Shown here: positions 1 to 11,170 of the stretch, one piece after another
Layout: each line of letters opens with the position of its first letter
Position numbering within the stretch: the stretch's first letter is position 1
From: Allodiplogaster sudhausi
Taxonomy: Eukaryota > Nematoda > Chromadorea > Rhabditida > Diplogasteridae
Direction of reading: 5' to 3'
Assembly (NCBI GenBank): GCA_945643635.1
Contig: CALZFC010000020.1
Location: 1,477,501-1,541,500, forward strand
Length of the DNA stretch: 64,000 nucleotides
The notes under the pieces: model-generated
The model's input: only the letters and a program-made list of their open reading frames with translations
Database searches by the model: none
Told to the model about the DNA's origin: nothing
Position numbers and translations under genes: made by a program

Positions 1-503
1 GCGGTGGAGGAGGATGCGGAGGGGGATGTGGACGGAGGAAGAGGTTGGAGGAGAGAGAGTGAGAGAGAGAGAGGAAGAGAGATAAAGGAGAGAGAGGGAG
101 AGATTGAGAGGAAGGGAGAGAGGAAAAGAGAGAGAGAGAGAGAAAGAGAGATGGAAGGAGAGAGAGAAGGAGAGAGAGGGAGAGATTGAGAGGAAGGGAG
201 AGAGGAAGAGAGAGAGAGAGAGAGAGGGGAAAATAAAGTTTTAAATGAGGGACTAAAATGAGTTGCTTGTAGAGAGATCGAGCACGTCATGCCCGAGGGC
301 GCCTCAAACGCTGTCGTCGCCGATTGCAATAGTCCACATCTGCGAGCGGTCATGCAGAGGGTGAGAGAGTTCTCTTTCTCTGTCTCTCTCTCTTTCTATC
401 TCTTTCTCTCTCTCTCTCTCTCTCGTTCTCTCTCTTTTTCTCTCCCTCTCTCCTCTCTCTTTAATTTTCTGTCTCTCTCTTTTTCACTCTCGCTCGCCCT
501 CTA

Positions 504-543
<40 letters not shown>

Positions 544-655
544 AGAACATGGCGTACTCGCCGGAAGAGTCGCGTGTCACGCTGACGAGGACACTCGAAT
601 CGGACGGCGACAAGTACTTGATCATCTGTGGACGAGAACGGAACAGCGGTACGAA

Positions 656-687
<32 letters not shown>

Positions 688-1004
688 GAGAGAGAGTAGA
701 AGAGAGAGTCAGAGAGAGAGAGAGGAGAGAGAGTAGAAGAGAGAGTGAGAGAGAGAGAGAGAAATTGAGAACCAACAATAGTTTGTGCTTTTAGAATACC
801 GTAACGGATGAGTAATCTGTTCGTGCTAGCATCACTCATTGGTTACTGTATTCTGAATGTAAAATCTTCGTCGCAGGATCTCGAGTGAACTCGACATCTT
901 CGGCATGGCCGGCACTCGCCATCCACCATGCATTGCCACACTGCTCCGCGTCGGCGCATGGGCATCACTGCCTCGCCGTCGGACTTCTTGAACTTTTCTC
1001 ATAG
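1..1004 (+). CDS. Ground-like domain protein (grd/grl family), 5' end outside window
   Basis: Four exons are visible: up to 43, 273-360, 546-648 and 877-1004; the 5' part is cut off. The first piece encodes a Gly/Cys-rich stretch (GGGGCGGGCGRRKR), common ahead of this domain. The next two exons join in phase to give DCNSPHLRAVMQR then NMAYSPEESRVTLTRTLES...YLIICGRER. This fits the ground-like pattern: an early CNS, a conserved Asn, an ESR element, then hydrophobic-hydrophobic-Cys-Gly. The last exon ends HCSASAHGHHCLAV, matching the terminal Cys pair, with TAG at 1002-1004. Family members are secreted, Cys-rich, hedgehog-related nematode proteins thought to act in cuticle or extracellular matrix. 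Family membership is secure from the motif order. The last-exon frame follows from phase but is less conserved. Introns 1 and 3 are almost pure GA and intron 2 almost pure TC. Confidence 0.72.
48..232 (+). repeat. (GA)n tract starting right after a donor site
   Basis: Purine-only GA/GGA repeat filling most of ground-like intron 1. It begins a few bases after the donor GT at 44-45. Long ORFs across it are composition artefacts. Confidence 0.9.
363..545 (+). repeat. (TC)n tract ending at a splice acceptor
   Basis: Nearly pure pyrimidine tract forming ground-like intron 2 and running into the acceptor at 544-545. Together with the GA tract at 655-767 it brackets exon 3 with complementary sequence. 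Confidence 0.9.
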
Positions 1005-1650
1005 TCTCTCTATTCCCCTCTCTCTCTCTTTCGCTCTCTCTCTCCCTCGCTCTCTCACTCTTTCTCCTTCTCGCTCTCTTTCTGGTCCTCTCATTCCGCG
1101 TACTATCTCACTCATTGTCAGTCTCTCTGGCACATCCCTCATCTCTGCAGGGAATGTCCTAATTCAGCTTTAATTCAGTTAAATACTCATAATCAAATAA
1201 GAGGCGGAGCCATACATACCGTGAACTTGAACGTAGTCCTAATTGGGGGGTGAAAAACTGTGGAGAAAATTGCCTGAATCCTCGAGATATGTTTTCATGC
1301 GTATGTAAAACGTATGTAATAGCCTGTATTTTTTATATAAATTATGTATGTAAATATGATGTTTCGAAAACTGCTATAGAATTATACTGTGTAGTCTGCC
1401 TACGCTTCAATTTCTCTCTGAGAAAAAAATTCTTTATTTTGCCTTTCGTAAGACTAAAAACCATATTCAATACCTCATATTTGCTTTCAATACCCAATGT
1501 ACAAATAAATATTCATAAAAAATGGCCAGTGAACCTCACATAACAAAACACGTTTCAATAATACAATAAAAGCGATATTTGAGTGTATCTGCGAAAAAGC
1601 AAACAATCCTTGCAAGGGAGTTGAATCAAGTGTTCTACTTTACTTTACGA

Positions 1651-2027
1651 CTATCCCCAGAGCCATCCGCGTCGCCCTAAAAAATATTTTAATAATTTTA
1701 ATTCGTATTTTTAAAGATATTAAAATCTAGACAAAGAAAAACATTTCCAATATAACAATTCAAATATATATATATATATATATATATATACAAGAGCAAA
1801 ATTAACTTACACATTCGCATCATCCTTCTCTGCATGATTCGCTGCCGTAGCCCGAAGAGTCCACCGCCGAGTGGGTAGCCCCAGCCCAAGCCCATCATGC
1901 CCGGGTAGCCCCAGCCGAGGCCGGGCCAGCCCCAGCCGAACAGCTGGCCTTCGGCGCCGTCGGGAACGACGACAAGCAGAAGGAGGAGAAGCGCGTAGAG
2001 GCCGACCGCGTTCTTACAGGAATGCAT
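1651..2027 (-). CDS. Small secreted Gly/Trp-rich peptide (NLP/caenacin-like)
   Basis: Two exons: 2027-1811 and 1676-1651, with a GTAAGT donor and TTTTAG acceptor joining in phase to give about 80 residues. Residues 1-27 form a clear signal peptide (leucine run, then VVVPDGAEG). The mature part repeats GWGWPGLGWGYPG-type motifs, followed by a basic Met/Arg stretch (RQRIMQRRMMRMWRRG) and a short Trp-rich end. Small YGGW/GGW-rich secreted peptides of nematodes (nlp-29/cnc-like antimicrobial or cuticle-associated peptides) look like this. The call rests on composition and architecture, not on an alignable domain. A structural cuticle peptide is the main alternative. A (TA)n run lies in the intron at 1766-1791. 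Confidence 0.6.
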
Positions 2028-3598
2028 GCTTTCTGTGGAATTATGATTTGTTTTTCTTTTAAAAAAATCAAATTAAACCAAAACTTAATATGTCCTCAAA
2101 TCGAGCCCAACAGTAGAGGAGAAAGATTTTGAGCTTGAGAGGCATAGACTTCAAATGCTAGAGGTTTGCGTATTCTATACAATGTAATGTAATATCTGTA
2201 TTACATTACCAAAAAGAGAGCGAACTCCTCTACTAATCGTAAGCCGATTTGCAGAGTGACCTTCATGTGCAGCGAGATCTTCTTTTCTTGTGAATGATGA
2301 CATTAACGAGTTGCGGCACATAAGGAGAATAGAAGTAGAAAGGGGGAGAAAATTAATCCTTTCTACATATGTTTTACCGTCATAAATGCATAGTTACATA
2401 GGCGCTTGCAAAAGGAGAGAAAGAACCTCTAAGAGGAAGTGATGTTTATTCGACATTGAAAATGAGAGAGAGAGAGAGAGAGAGCGAAGGAGTGAGAAAG
2501 AGAGAGTAAGTAGGAGCGAGAGAGAGAGAGAAAGAGGAGAGAGAGCGAGAGAGGGGGTTAGAGATAGTTACAGAAAAGGTTAGAAACAAATTGAAGGTGA
2601 TCACAGGACTTGAGGCACATAAAAAGCAGGATTGAATATTTTTACCCACACTATCTCTCTTCGCCCCCTTTCTCTCTCGCGCTCTCTCTCTCTCTCTCGC
2701 TCTCTATCTCTCGCGCTCTCTATCTCTCTCGCGCTCTCTCTCTCGCTCTCTCTCTCTCTCTCATCTTGCCCTCTTTTCTCTCTCAATCTCGCGGTCTCAA
2801 TATCGCTTCCTTGAACCGAATGACAATCGGTACAAGCTTTCTGTTGTCCTTTCTCCAATAAATAGACCATTCTCAGCTGCCTTGCAACGATTCGCCAAAT
2901 GGATCAAGTGATTACTCTTTTGAACACTGAGAGATTGAGAGAGAGAGTGTGTATGAGAAAAGAAAGAGAGATGAGAGAGAGAGAGAGTTGAGAGAAGAAG
3001 AGAAAGAGTGATGAGAAAGAGAGGGATGAAACCAAAGTTCCAATTGATGATGCCATTTTAATTGTACTTTTTCGTGGTCACAATGAAGTGACAAGTGACC
3101 GGAGTTGAATTTTCTGTGATAAAAATTCCATCAAATAAGGATCGCTATTAATAATTCTTTCGTTCTATGTTGGCCTTCTTAGCAGAAATGGCACAAAATG
3201 AAGCTAATCCAATTTCTCAGTTCGTCAAACATTTCGAAAGAGAAGCAATGATCTTCCTGTCTCTATAGGGTCTCCTCAATCTCTCATGGTCACATCCTTT
3301 CTCATTTTCTTCGAGCATAACATTGCACAATGAATAGCAGACAAAAATTGTAAAACTAGTCAAAAAGTCGCCCAAATGAGTGAATTTCTCAGTGTTCATG
3401 GTCAGCACATCTTTGAAATAACGTATTGACATGGGCAAAAGTGTCATCTTTTCGACTTTGGTTAAACGAATTGGTTTATCAACAAATATTTTATGCATGC
3501 ATTAACGGGATAAAAAAGAGAGAGAGAGGAGAGACACGGTAGGAAGGGCCTGGAGAATCGCGGAAAGAAGCCTCGACGAGGGTCCCCGCCAGCTTATG
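2028..3598. other. Spacer with GA and TC tracts, no supported gene
   Basis: GA-rich tracts lie near 2464-2560 and 2930-3030, and a TC tract near 2660-2765. The ORF on the minus strand at 3217-3498 has AT-rich codons, no recognisable motif and no splice partners, so it is not called. No promoter or RNA gene was recognised. Confidence 0.5.
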
Positions 3599-4816
3599 TT
3601 AGGCGCGATCTAAAAAAATTGTTTTGTTTATAGGAAAATAAACAAATGAAAAATAGAAATGTTTTAAAAATAAAACAAAAATTAACTGTTTGAACCCCCT
3701 TTCGCCCTCGTGAAAGAATATAAATAAATAAATTGTGCATACCCTTCTTCGCCTTTTGCTGGCGCGCTTGCTTCGCTTCATCGAGTTCCTGCTTGATTTC
3801 CTCCTGAAAAGGAAGTATTTTAGAGAAAAAAATATAGATCCCAAAAACAAACAATAAAAACCTTTAATTAGTTTAGCCTTATTTCTAGATTTGTTTCCTT
3901 TAATTCCGAAGAAAAGTATTGATAACAAGAAGAAGCAGCTTGGGGGGGACTGAAGTACTTTGGGTACGCCCGGGGCCTCGATTCTCTGGAGCGGAGCGGA
4001 GGGGAGGTGGCGGGCTCTGCCAGGTTCACCAACCTTGATCTGGTGCGCATCGATCTGCTGGAGAAGAAATTCGCTGGCTGCATGTTGCTCAAGCTCCTCA
4101 GTATGGTCGACGTGGTTGGCAGCCAGAGAGAAGATGCCGAAAATCTGGAAAGGGGGCAGAGAGAGAGAGAGAAAGATATTGAGAGAGAGAGAACGATATG
4201 GAGAGAGAGAGAGATAGAGAGAGAGATATGGAGAGAGAGATAGAGAGAGAAAGATGGAAGGGAACAGAAGGAGAGAGAGAAGGAGAAAGAGAGATAAAGA
4301 TAAGGAGAACGAGAAAGAAAGGAAGAGAGAGGAAGAAATAGAGAGAAAGGTATGGAGAGAGAGATAGAGAGAGAGATATGGAGAGAGAGAGATAGAGAGA
4401 GAAAGATGGAAGGGAACAGAAGGAGAGAAAGAAGGAGAAAGAGAGATAAAGATAAGGAGAACGAGAAAGAAAGGAAGAGAGAGGAAGAAATAGAGAGAAA
4501 GGTATGGAGAGAGAGAAAGAGAGCGACTGTTACTGGCAGCGTTAGATCAAGAAAAATATAGAGCTGGGAAGAGATGGAAAGCTAAAAGAGAGACATAGAG
4601 AGTAAGATGTAGAGGCAGATAGGCTACAGCAAGAGAGCAAACCACGATAGGCAGGAAGAAGAGCGAGACCATAAAGTAGTTCTCGACACCGAGAAGGTAG
4701 CTCTGCTAAAAAGAAACTCGTGTGAAGCGTTTATGGAACCCCTAGTATTTGAATAACGCAATGCATATGATTCTTTGTTAGTCCCTTGATTATTCGCTCA
4801 TTTTAGTTATCTTCTA

Positions 4817-4897
<81 letters not shown>

Positions 4898-5177
4898 CAC
4901 TCCTGACCCATGCCGTGATGACGGAGACTTGATACCGCGCGACGAGAGAATTATTGACAGAGCACTCGAAGATGCCCGAGTCATTCGCGACGATGGGGAA
5001 GATCTTATTTATTTTGCATATAAATAAATACAATCAAAATTTGCATAAAAATTAATAAATTCATAAAATAAAAATTTGCATATAACCTCAAGTATGGATT
5101 CCGGCGTGACCTGGACACGCCAGTCGAGCCATGTCTCGTCGATTTGAACGCCGTTCACCGACCACGACACGGCCTCC

Positions 5178-5224
<47 letters not shown>

Positions 5225-5290
5225 GGAAGAGAGAGAGAGAGGAAGGAAGAGAGAGAGAGAGAAAGGAAGAGAGAGAGAGAGAGAGAGGAA

Positions 5291-5332
<42 letters not shown>

Positions 5333-6038
5333 TGGAGAGAAAAAGACATATTTTGTAGATTAATTTTTAGGCGATATGTTTTTTATTACAAATATACAGA
5401 TGAGAGAGAGAGAGTCAGAGGGAAGAAACAGAGAGAGAGGGAGAGGAAGAGAGAGAGATAGAGGGAGAGAGAGGGAGAGAGAGAGGGAGGGAGAGAAAGA
5501 AAAGAGAGAGGGAGAGAGAGGAAAGGAGAGATTACCTCTTGGCTATCGCATGCGAAGGCGACAAATGCGCCGACCAGAACGATGAGCTGGCCGGCGCCCT
5601 GTAGAAGAAGGAAAAAAAAACAGAATTTTTGAAGGGAATTACATTAAGTCAACAATTCTTTTATTATTTAGCCAATGATTGAATGCTTCCCATTTCATTC
5701 ACTCCCAGGCAGGCGCCACCGATGAAAACCCAGAAGAAGCTATAAGCATACGATCCTTGCAAGAGTATACATATTTTCAATAAAAAATCTTGTGAGAATT
5801 CTAAAAGTGAGTACTATGTTTATAAATAGACAGTGGCAGAGAGTGCTCACAATCAGTCATTATCAGATCTTAAAAAATTCTATTTCTTGCTAGACTCCTT
5901 CAAACATTTCATATAATTTATTGTCCAAGATTCACCCACTCTCTCTCTCTCTCACTCTCTCTCTGTCTATTTCTTCCTTATTCCATTTGTCTCCAAGCCC
6001 CCTTCTCTCTCTCTCTCTCTCACTCCCTCTCTCTCTCA

Positions 6039-6069
<31 letters not shown>

Positions 6070-6838
6070 TGACCTCAATCTCCCTCTCGACGAACATGCG
6101 TCTGCTTGAAGTGGTGAGCAGCATTCGTTTGGTCTCGGAGAGCTTCTGCTTGAGTCTTGACTTGATAAATCCGAGCTTCTTCACCTCTTCCGGCCTGCAA
6201 AGAAGGAGGAAGGATCTTAGATAATTAGTGATAATTTATAATGAATAAAAGAATACCAACAGATTGCAATGGTCTTTGAGTTGTCCCCTAATGGCCTTAT
6301 CAGAAGAGACAAAAAGATATTGTCGATTGACAAACGTACCCCCGATATGGCTCCTCCACAAAGTCCTATTCCACCATATGTATGTTCATGAGGAACAATT
6401 TGACAGATGCTTCGTGTTCAGGCAATTCTACCCCGGTTGATGGGACGAATACTTTCATATCCACCCTACTTTATTGGGTCTTCGACAGTGGGCGCGTTTA
6501 TTCTCTGGGCCTTTCATCTTCTGAAGCGTTCTCTGCTCCCTCAAACTTTTGAATCACTCAATTAATAGATGAATTTAAATAATTTTCTCCAATTTTATCT
6601 TGATTTTTAAAATTAAAATTAATGCCCCATGAATTAAGCACGACTAGAGCACTAACGTTGGCGTCGTGCTCAACGGCGCCGGGCATCTCTTCGCCTCGAT
6701 CCGCTTGGACAGCTCAGCTTCGTTGAGGAAGGGACACTCGACGTCGTACTCCAGCCAGTCAGCGGGAGTGTCGATGGCGGAGAGGAGGGGAAGAAGGAGG
6801 AGGAGAGAGAGCAGAAAGACGACCGCGTGCGAGCGCAT
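3599..6838 (-). CDS. Single-pass immunoglobulin-domain membrane protein with coiled cytoplasmic tail
   Basis: Nine exons on the minus strand: 6838-6657, 6194-6074, 5598-5536, 5176-5087, 5003-4908, 4705-4628, 4144-4034, 3803-3743 and 3609-3599. All phases close, giving 270 residues. Residues 1-21 are a signal peptide (MRSHAVVFLLSLLLLLPLLSA). A basic linker precedes one Ig fold at about 102-184, with Cys118, Trp127 (AVSWSVNG) and Cys166 in NDSGIFEC. A hydrophobic segment at about 193-220 (YFMVSLFFLPIVVCSLAIFG) is the membrane span. The tail at 221-270 is Glu/Lys/Gln-rich and helical (EEIKQELDEAKQARQQKAKK). It was likely placed on the cell surface with the Ig domain outside. Overall layout recalls basigin-type one-Ig proteins, but the membrane segment lacks the buried Glu of basigin, so no orthologue is named. 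It starts 395 bp from the divergent FMC1 start. Confidence 0.8.
4160..4525 (+). repeat. GA-rich tract with a 152-bp tandem duplication
   Basis: Purine-rich sequence in intron 6 of the Ig gene. A mixed-motif block containing AGATGGAAGGGAACAGAAGG occurs at 4252 and again at 4404, an offset of 152 bp. Flanking text also repeats with few changes, which indicates a recent tandem duplication. Confidence 0.8.
4815..4898 (+). repeat. (TC)n tract in Ig-gene intron (GA in the transcript)
   Basis: Starts just after the exon 5 donor in transcript direction. With the GA tract at 5180-5335 (TC in the transcript) it brackets exons 4-5 with complementary sequence. Confidence 0.85.
5180..5530 (+). repeat. 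(GA)n tracts in two adjacent Ig-gene introns
   Basis: Two tracts, 5180-5335 and 5401-5530, with a short AT-rich gap. They occupy most of the intron between exons 3 and 4 of the minus-strand Ig gene. The GGAAGGAAGA variant recurs in the first. Confidence 0.85.
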
Positions 6839-7233
6839 TGCCGCAGGAAGAATGACGGCCGGAGTGTAATCATCTTGAGAGATGAAATTAAGATATGCCA
6901 CAGCGCATTTGCATATTCCGCATTCTATATTATGTTAGTGTTCACGAGGAAGACGACTGGTTGGGCAATAGGGTAGAAAAAATGAAGGAGCTAGAAGTGT
7001 TTGAAATTGATTGAAATGAGCACGAGATTAAACAGGGAATAACCCGAGTTATGAACGAGACACAGCGAACTGCCAATGGAAATTAAGTGAAAGTAAGCAG
7101 TTTTACGAAATCAAGGCCCGTGAATTTTTCGCGCCAAAAATTTGAATGCTTCTTTCGGAAGGTCCTCTTCTGATTTTATTATATATTTTTTATGCTTAAC
7201 TTATTAGTTTACTTTTACAATTTTCTTTTAGAA
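6839..7233. promoter_or_regulatory. Divergent promoter region, Ig gene / FMC1
   Basis: The 395 bp between the two divergent start codons. FMC1 lies two bases after TTTTCTTTTAG (7221-7231), a strong acceptor that probably receives a spliced leader. No TATA box was seen on either side. Confidence 0.45.
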
Positions 7234-8299
7234 ATGGCCGCGACTGTCGAGCGAAGCGCGTCCGCGCTGCACGCTTTCCGGCAAATCGTGCACGAGCTGC
7301 GCAAATCGGACAAGGTCTAGTCTTCCTAGTCTTTTGGCTGCCTTTTCTCTTCTCTCTTATCTTTATGTTATTCACCTCTCATACTTTTGCATGTCCTACA
7401 TTGTGTTCGTTCCCGTTTAAGCCGCGTTAAAGCTGCATTCTAATGAGAGAATCTTCGCTTTTCTATTGGAAAATATGCTTAATTTTAGACCTAATTTCGA
7501 GTTTTTTTTCTTTTGGGTGGAATAATAATAAGAAAAAGAACAACAGCAAGGTTTCGTTTACAACAAGGTTTCCTGCTTCCAGAGTTTCGGTCGTGCGAGT
7601 CCACAGTTCGAGTTTTTGATGCGTCAGATGCGTGGTCATCAGCTGACCCAGCGCGTCTTCTCCAAGGCGCCCAATGAGGTTGAACATGTCGCCGGCCTCT
7701 ATGCTACATATCTTTCAAGGTTTTGCACTTTATTTTTATCTGTTTTCAGGTCCAAGACGTAGTTTACCTTGATTAATTCGTAAGAAATAGTTTAGTAATG
7801 AAAAATAAATCGCCTAAAATAATTCAAAAACAAATGAGTTCCCGTCGTTTCGCCATTGTTTCATTTTCGAGGCTACTTCTAATTCTAACTTAATTTAATG
7901 TATATAGGATACATAGTTCAAAAGGAGTAGGAATAAGGATAAAAAGCGAGACTAATATTTCTTACTTTACTTTCAACCTTCCCTTGTTTTGTTTTCCTTA
8001 TCTTTACAAGGTTAATATGCAGAGTATTATTATGATGTAATTGTGAAAATGTAATCAGCTAAAGGTAGTTTTTCTTGGCTTGTTGTTTTTCAAGTTCGTC
8101 TACTTTCGAGATGGCCTGATGAGAACATATTAATATGATCAGGAAACGTGAATCAAATTAAATGATGACAAACCTAATATTTTCCAGTACTCGTCGCCTG
8201 CAAGAGCTGCACCACACGTACCGTGGAGGCGAGAGGAGCATCGAACAAAGCGCAAACATCGTTGGACTTAAGCTGCCCGTCGAGTACAAGCACCACTAG
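7234..8299 (+). CDS. FMC1: FMC1, mitochondrial ATP synthase F1 assembly factor (LYR-type)
   Basis: Three exons, 7234-7314, 7583-7719 and 8188-8299, join in phase to give 109 residues, close to the roughly 113 of animal homologues. The N-terminus (SALHAFRQIVHELRKSD) matches the first helix of FMC1. The C-terminal part (RRLQELHHTYRGGERSIEQS followed by ANIVGLKLP) is the family's most conserved segment. In yeast, Fmc1 supports assembly of the F1 sector of ATP synthase with Atp12 in the mitochondrial matrix; that role is carried over by family. An AATAAA at 8471-8476 is a likely poly(A) signal. Confidence 0.88.
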
Positions 8300-9437
8300 G
8301 TCCCGAGTGGAAGATTAGTGCTTTGGAAGCAATGCATACCGTACTATTCTTGCTTGTTTTTTTTTCGGTTCTTACCGTAAGACTTTACTTGCTCAGTAGC
8401 TTTGGGTAGGTTTCTTAGGAAAGACAATCTTTTTAGCTTCTTCCGAATGCAATTTAAGAAGTTTTTCACGAATAAAGATATTGATTTCCCTCTAAACCTG
8501 ATTTGCTTCCGTTGAGATTTACAGTTTTCGATCGGTTGAGATACCGTGCGTGCAAAGGTTGCGCAATCTCTTTCTTCTGCTTGTCTTTTCCGCTTATTGA
8601 CTCATTACTTAACCATTTGGTTGTCTTCCTTCTTAAACAAATCATATGTGTGAAGTAAGGCTAATACTATCACTCCTCATAAATATTAAATCAATGTCTT
8701 TTCACCCCCCCCCCCCCCCTCGGAATAGTATTCATTTCGGGAATCAAAATGGTGCAATCTTCCTCCCCGAATTTTCTCTACAATTTGATATATTGGTTGA
8801 CTGAATAACCCTCGCGAAGTATGCTCACAGACTGGGTAAACGTCGACGAGCACTTTTCTTTGCTGTCCGTCCTTCGCCTCTTTACACTCAATCATGATTT
8901 TCGTTCAATGCTGCCGTACTTTGGGTTAAACTCATAACTGGGCGCGTGAGATTTTTGATGAACACATATTTAAACGAAATTAGATGTTTGCTACCCTACC
9001 TTGTTTTTCGACCTAATTTTTTTGGTCTAGCCTACCCTCTTTTGGAATAGCATCCGACGAGACTTTTATTCCCTGAATCACATCTTCAAAATTGCATGTT
9101 ATTTTAACGCACATTGCACTGCTTCCTCATAGCCTCCTCCCGTTGTTACCACTTCTCCTGCTTTTTCCATGCTCAACATCAACTTTCTATCTCTGACAGT
9201 CGTGATGAATTCATTTTTCGTTTTCGACTATATCTTTTCTCATTCCGAGACCACTGCTCTAATTATTTATCCTAGCCGAATTTTTATTTGTCCTCATGAC
9301 TTCCCGTTACGGATGACATTGGTTCTATCGTTTATTTTCTTTTTCGACCCACATCATAATTTGGATTCGTGTCTCCTCCATAGAGAACGTTTGAATCCCT
9401 GATAACCAGTGGTTGACGACTTCTCTGAATCAGAGCA
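8300..9437. other. Intergenic spacer FMC1-KLE-2
   Basis: AT-rich, with no supported gene. It contains a 14-base C homopolymer near 8706-8719. CTGAATCAG, five bases before the KLE-2 start, could accept a spliced leader. Confidence 0.5.
8471..8476 (+). terminator. Poly(A) signal AATAAA for FMC1
   Basis: Canonical hexamer 172 bp after the FMC1 stop codon, on the coding strand. Confidence 0.55.
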
Positions 9438-9636
9438 ATGGAGGAGGGGCGGAGTGACCGCTTCAACTATCTCCTGCAACCCCTCAGAGTTCTCGCCGAC
9501 TTCTGGAATGTCGACATTGCCAAGCCGCTTGAGACTTACGAAAAGGAGCTGCGCGAGTTGGCAGAGAAGGATGACTATAATGTGGAACACGGGCATAGGT
9601 ACGGTTTTTCTCTCTCTCTCTCTCTCTCTCTTTCCT

Positions 9637-9668
<32 letters not shown>

Positions 9669-11111
9669 AAATGCCTGGGTTCTTTTTAGTTTTTTTTTTT
9701 TTTAAATAGTATGGTTTTTCTCTCACTCTCTTATTTTCCACTGTTTTTTTTTTCTAAAAACGTTATTACTCAATTAATATATCTTGTAATATGGTATTTA
9801 GTGAAACTATCATTTTTCGGAAGGTAAGTTTTTCTTGTGTATGCCTGGTAATGTTTTTAATACAAAGCTTTTTTATTATTATTTCTTATTACAGGCTAAA
9901 CCTCAACGACGCATCTGCGCTTATTCAAGGAACGGCTCATATTTACGGGAAAAAGGTATGAAAGTGAAAGAAAAATTGGAGAAAATTTGCATACTTATCA
10001 GTTGTTGATCGGAGTTGGGTTCTTGATTTTTTTTAATGTAAATAATTCTTTTCTCTCAGGTTGACTATGTCTACAACGAAACAGTCGCGCTCAGTGCATC
10101 TCTGAAGGAAACAACCAAGACGAAGAAGAAGGCAGCTGCTGGTTCTTGCTTTACTTTATTTTTATTTACGGTTTCACATCATCAAAGAAATACCCATTTT
10201 GACTTATTTAGAAAATGGAGAGTTTGGGAAATCAAAGAAGAGAGAGTAAATACAGAATTTGTACTACAAAATCTCTGAATGGGACTTGGCTCCTGTCATC
10301 CGGTTGTGTCTGTAAAATTGAGAGTAAGTTCAACCAAATATGTACTAGTTATTTTGTGCTTAAAAAATCTTAAAGTGTCGTTAAATCTAAATGGTCTGGT
10401 ATTGGTTACGATATGAATTGAAATCATGAAAGACGAAGGCTTATTTACAACTTGAAGCTGCTGCTATTCTCAATGCATTTAAATGGTATTTATTTCTTTG
10501 TGAATTTTATTCTATGCTTACAACTGATTTTTTTTAATTTAAGGTGTAGATACGGATGAGAATGAAGGAGGCGAGGATGCCGATAGTTAGTTTTCTTACA
10601 ATTCTTTTTGTTTGTATGTTTTTTAACTATGCAAAAGTTTAGTGAAATTGAGACAATTTTATTTGTTGGCTGTTACTTGCTGTTTTGTTGAGAAAAAAAG
10701 AAGTGTTGAACTGTCGATGAAATAAAATAAAAATACCGTACCTAAGATTAGACAATATTCGACAAGATTCATTTGGCGTTATTTTCTGTGATTAATTTAT
10801 TATTAATTTAGATGTCGGCACCGCGAACTCTGCTCTTCTCTGTAATCCAATGCAACTCGTCGTTTACAAGTCATTCAAGGCACAGGCATGTGATTTTACA
10901 AATGTTTAAAATTATTTATATTTCAAAAAAAAAAAACTAATGAGAAGAGATTTAATGATAAGGTTGGCGTATATCTGAGAAACGATCAATATAGAGTAAT
11001 AAAAATGACTACGACGATGAAATGCAGCAGTATTCTTGAATATCTTACAAAGGATTAATTTCAATGCTGAAATGTGGACATATTATTCATTAATTATAGA
11101 AACGGCGCTCT

Positions 11112-11170
<59 letters not shown>

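Noticed and set aside
3217..3498. 93-residue minus-strand ORF next to the Ig gene
   Set aside because: No motif, no signal peptide, low GC at third positions unlike real exons in this window.
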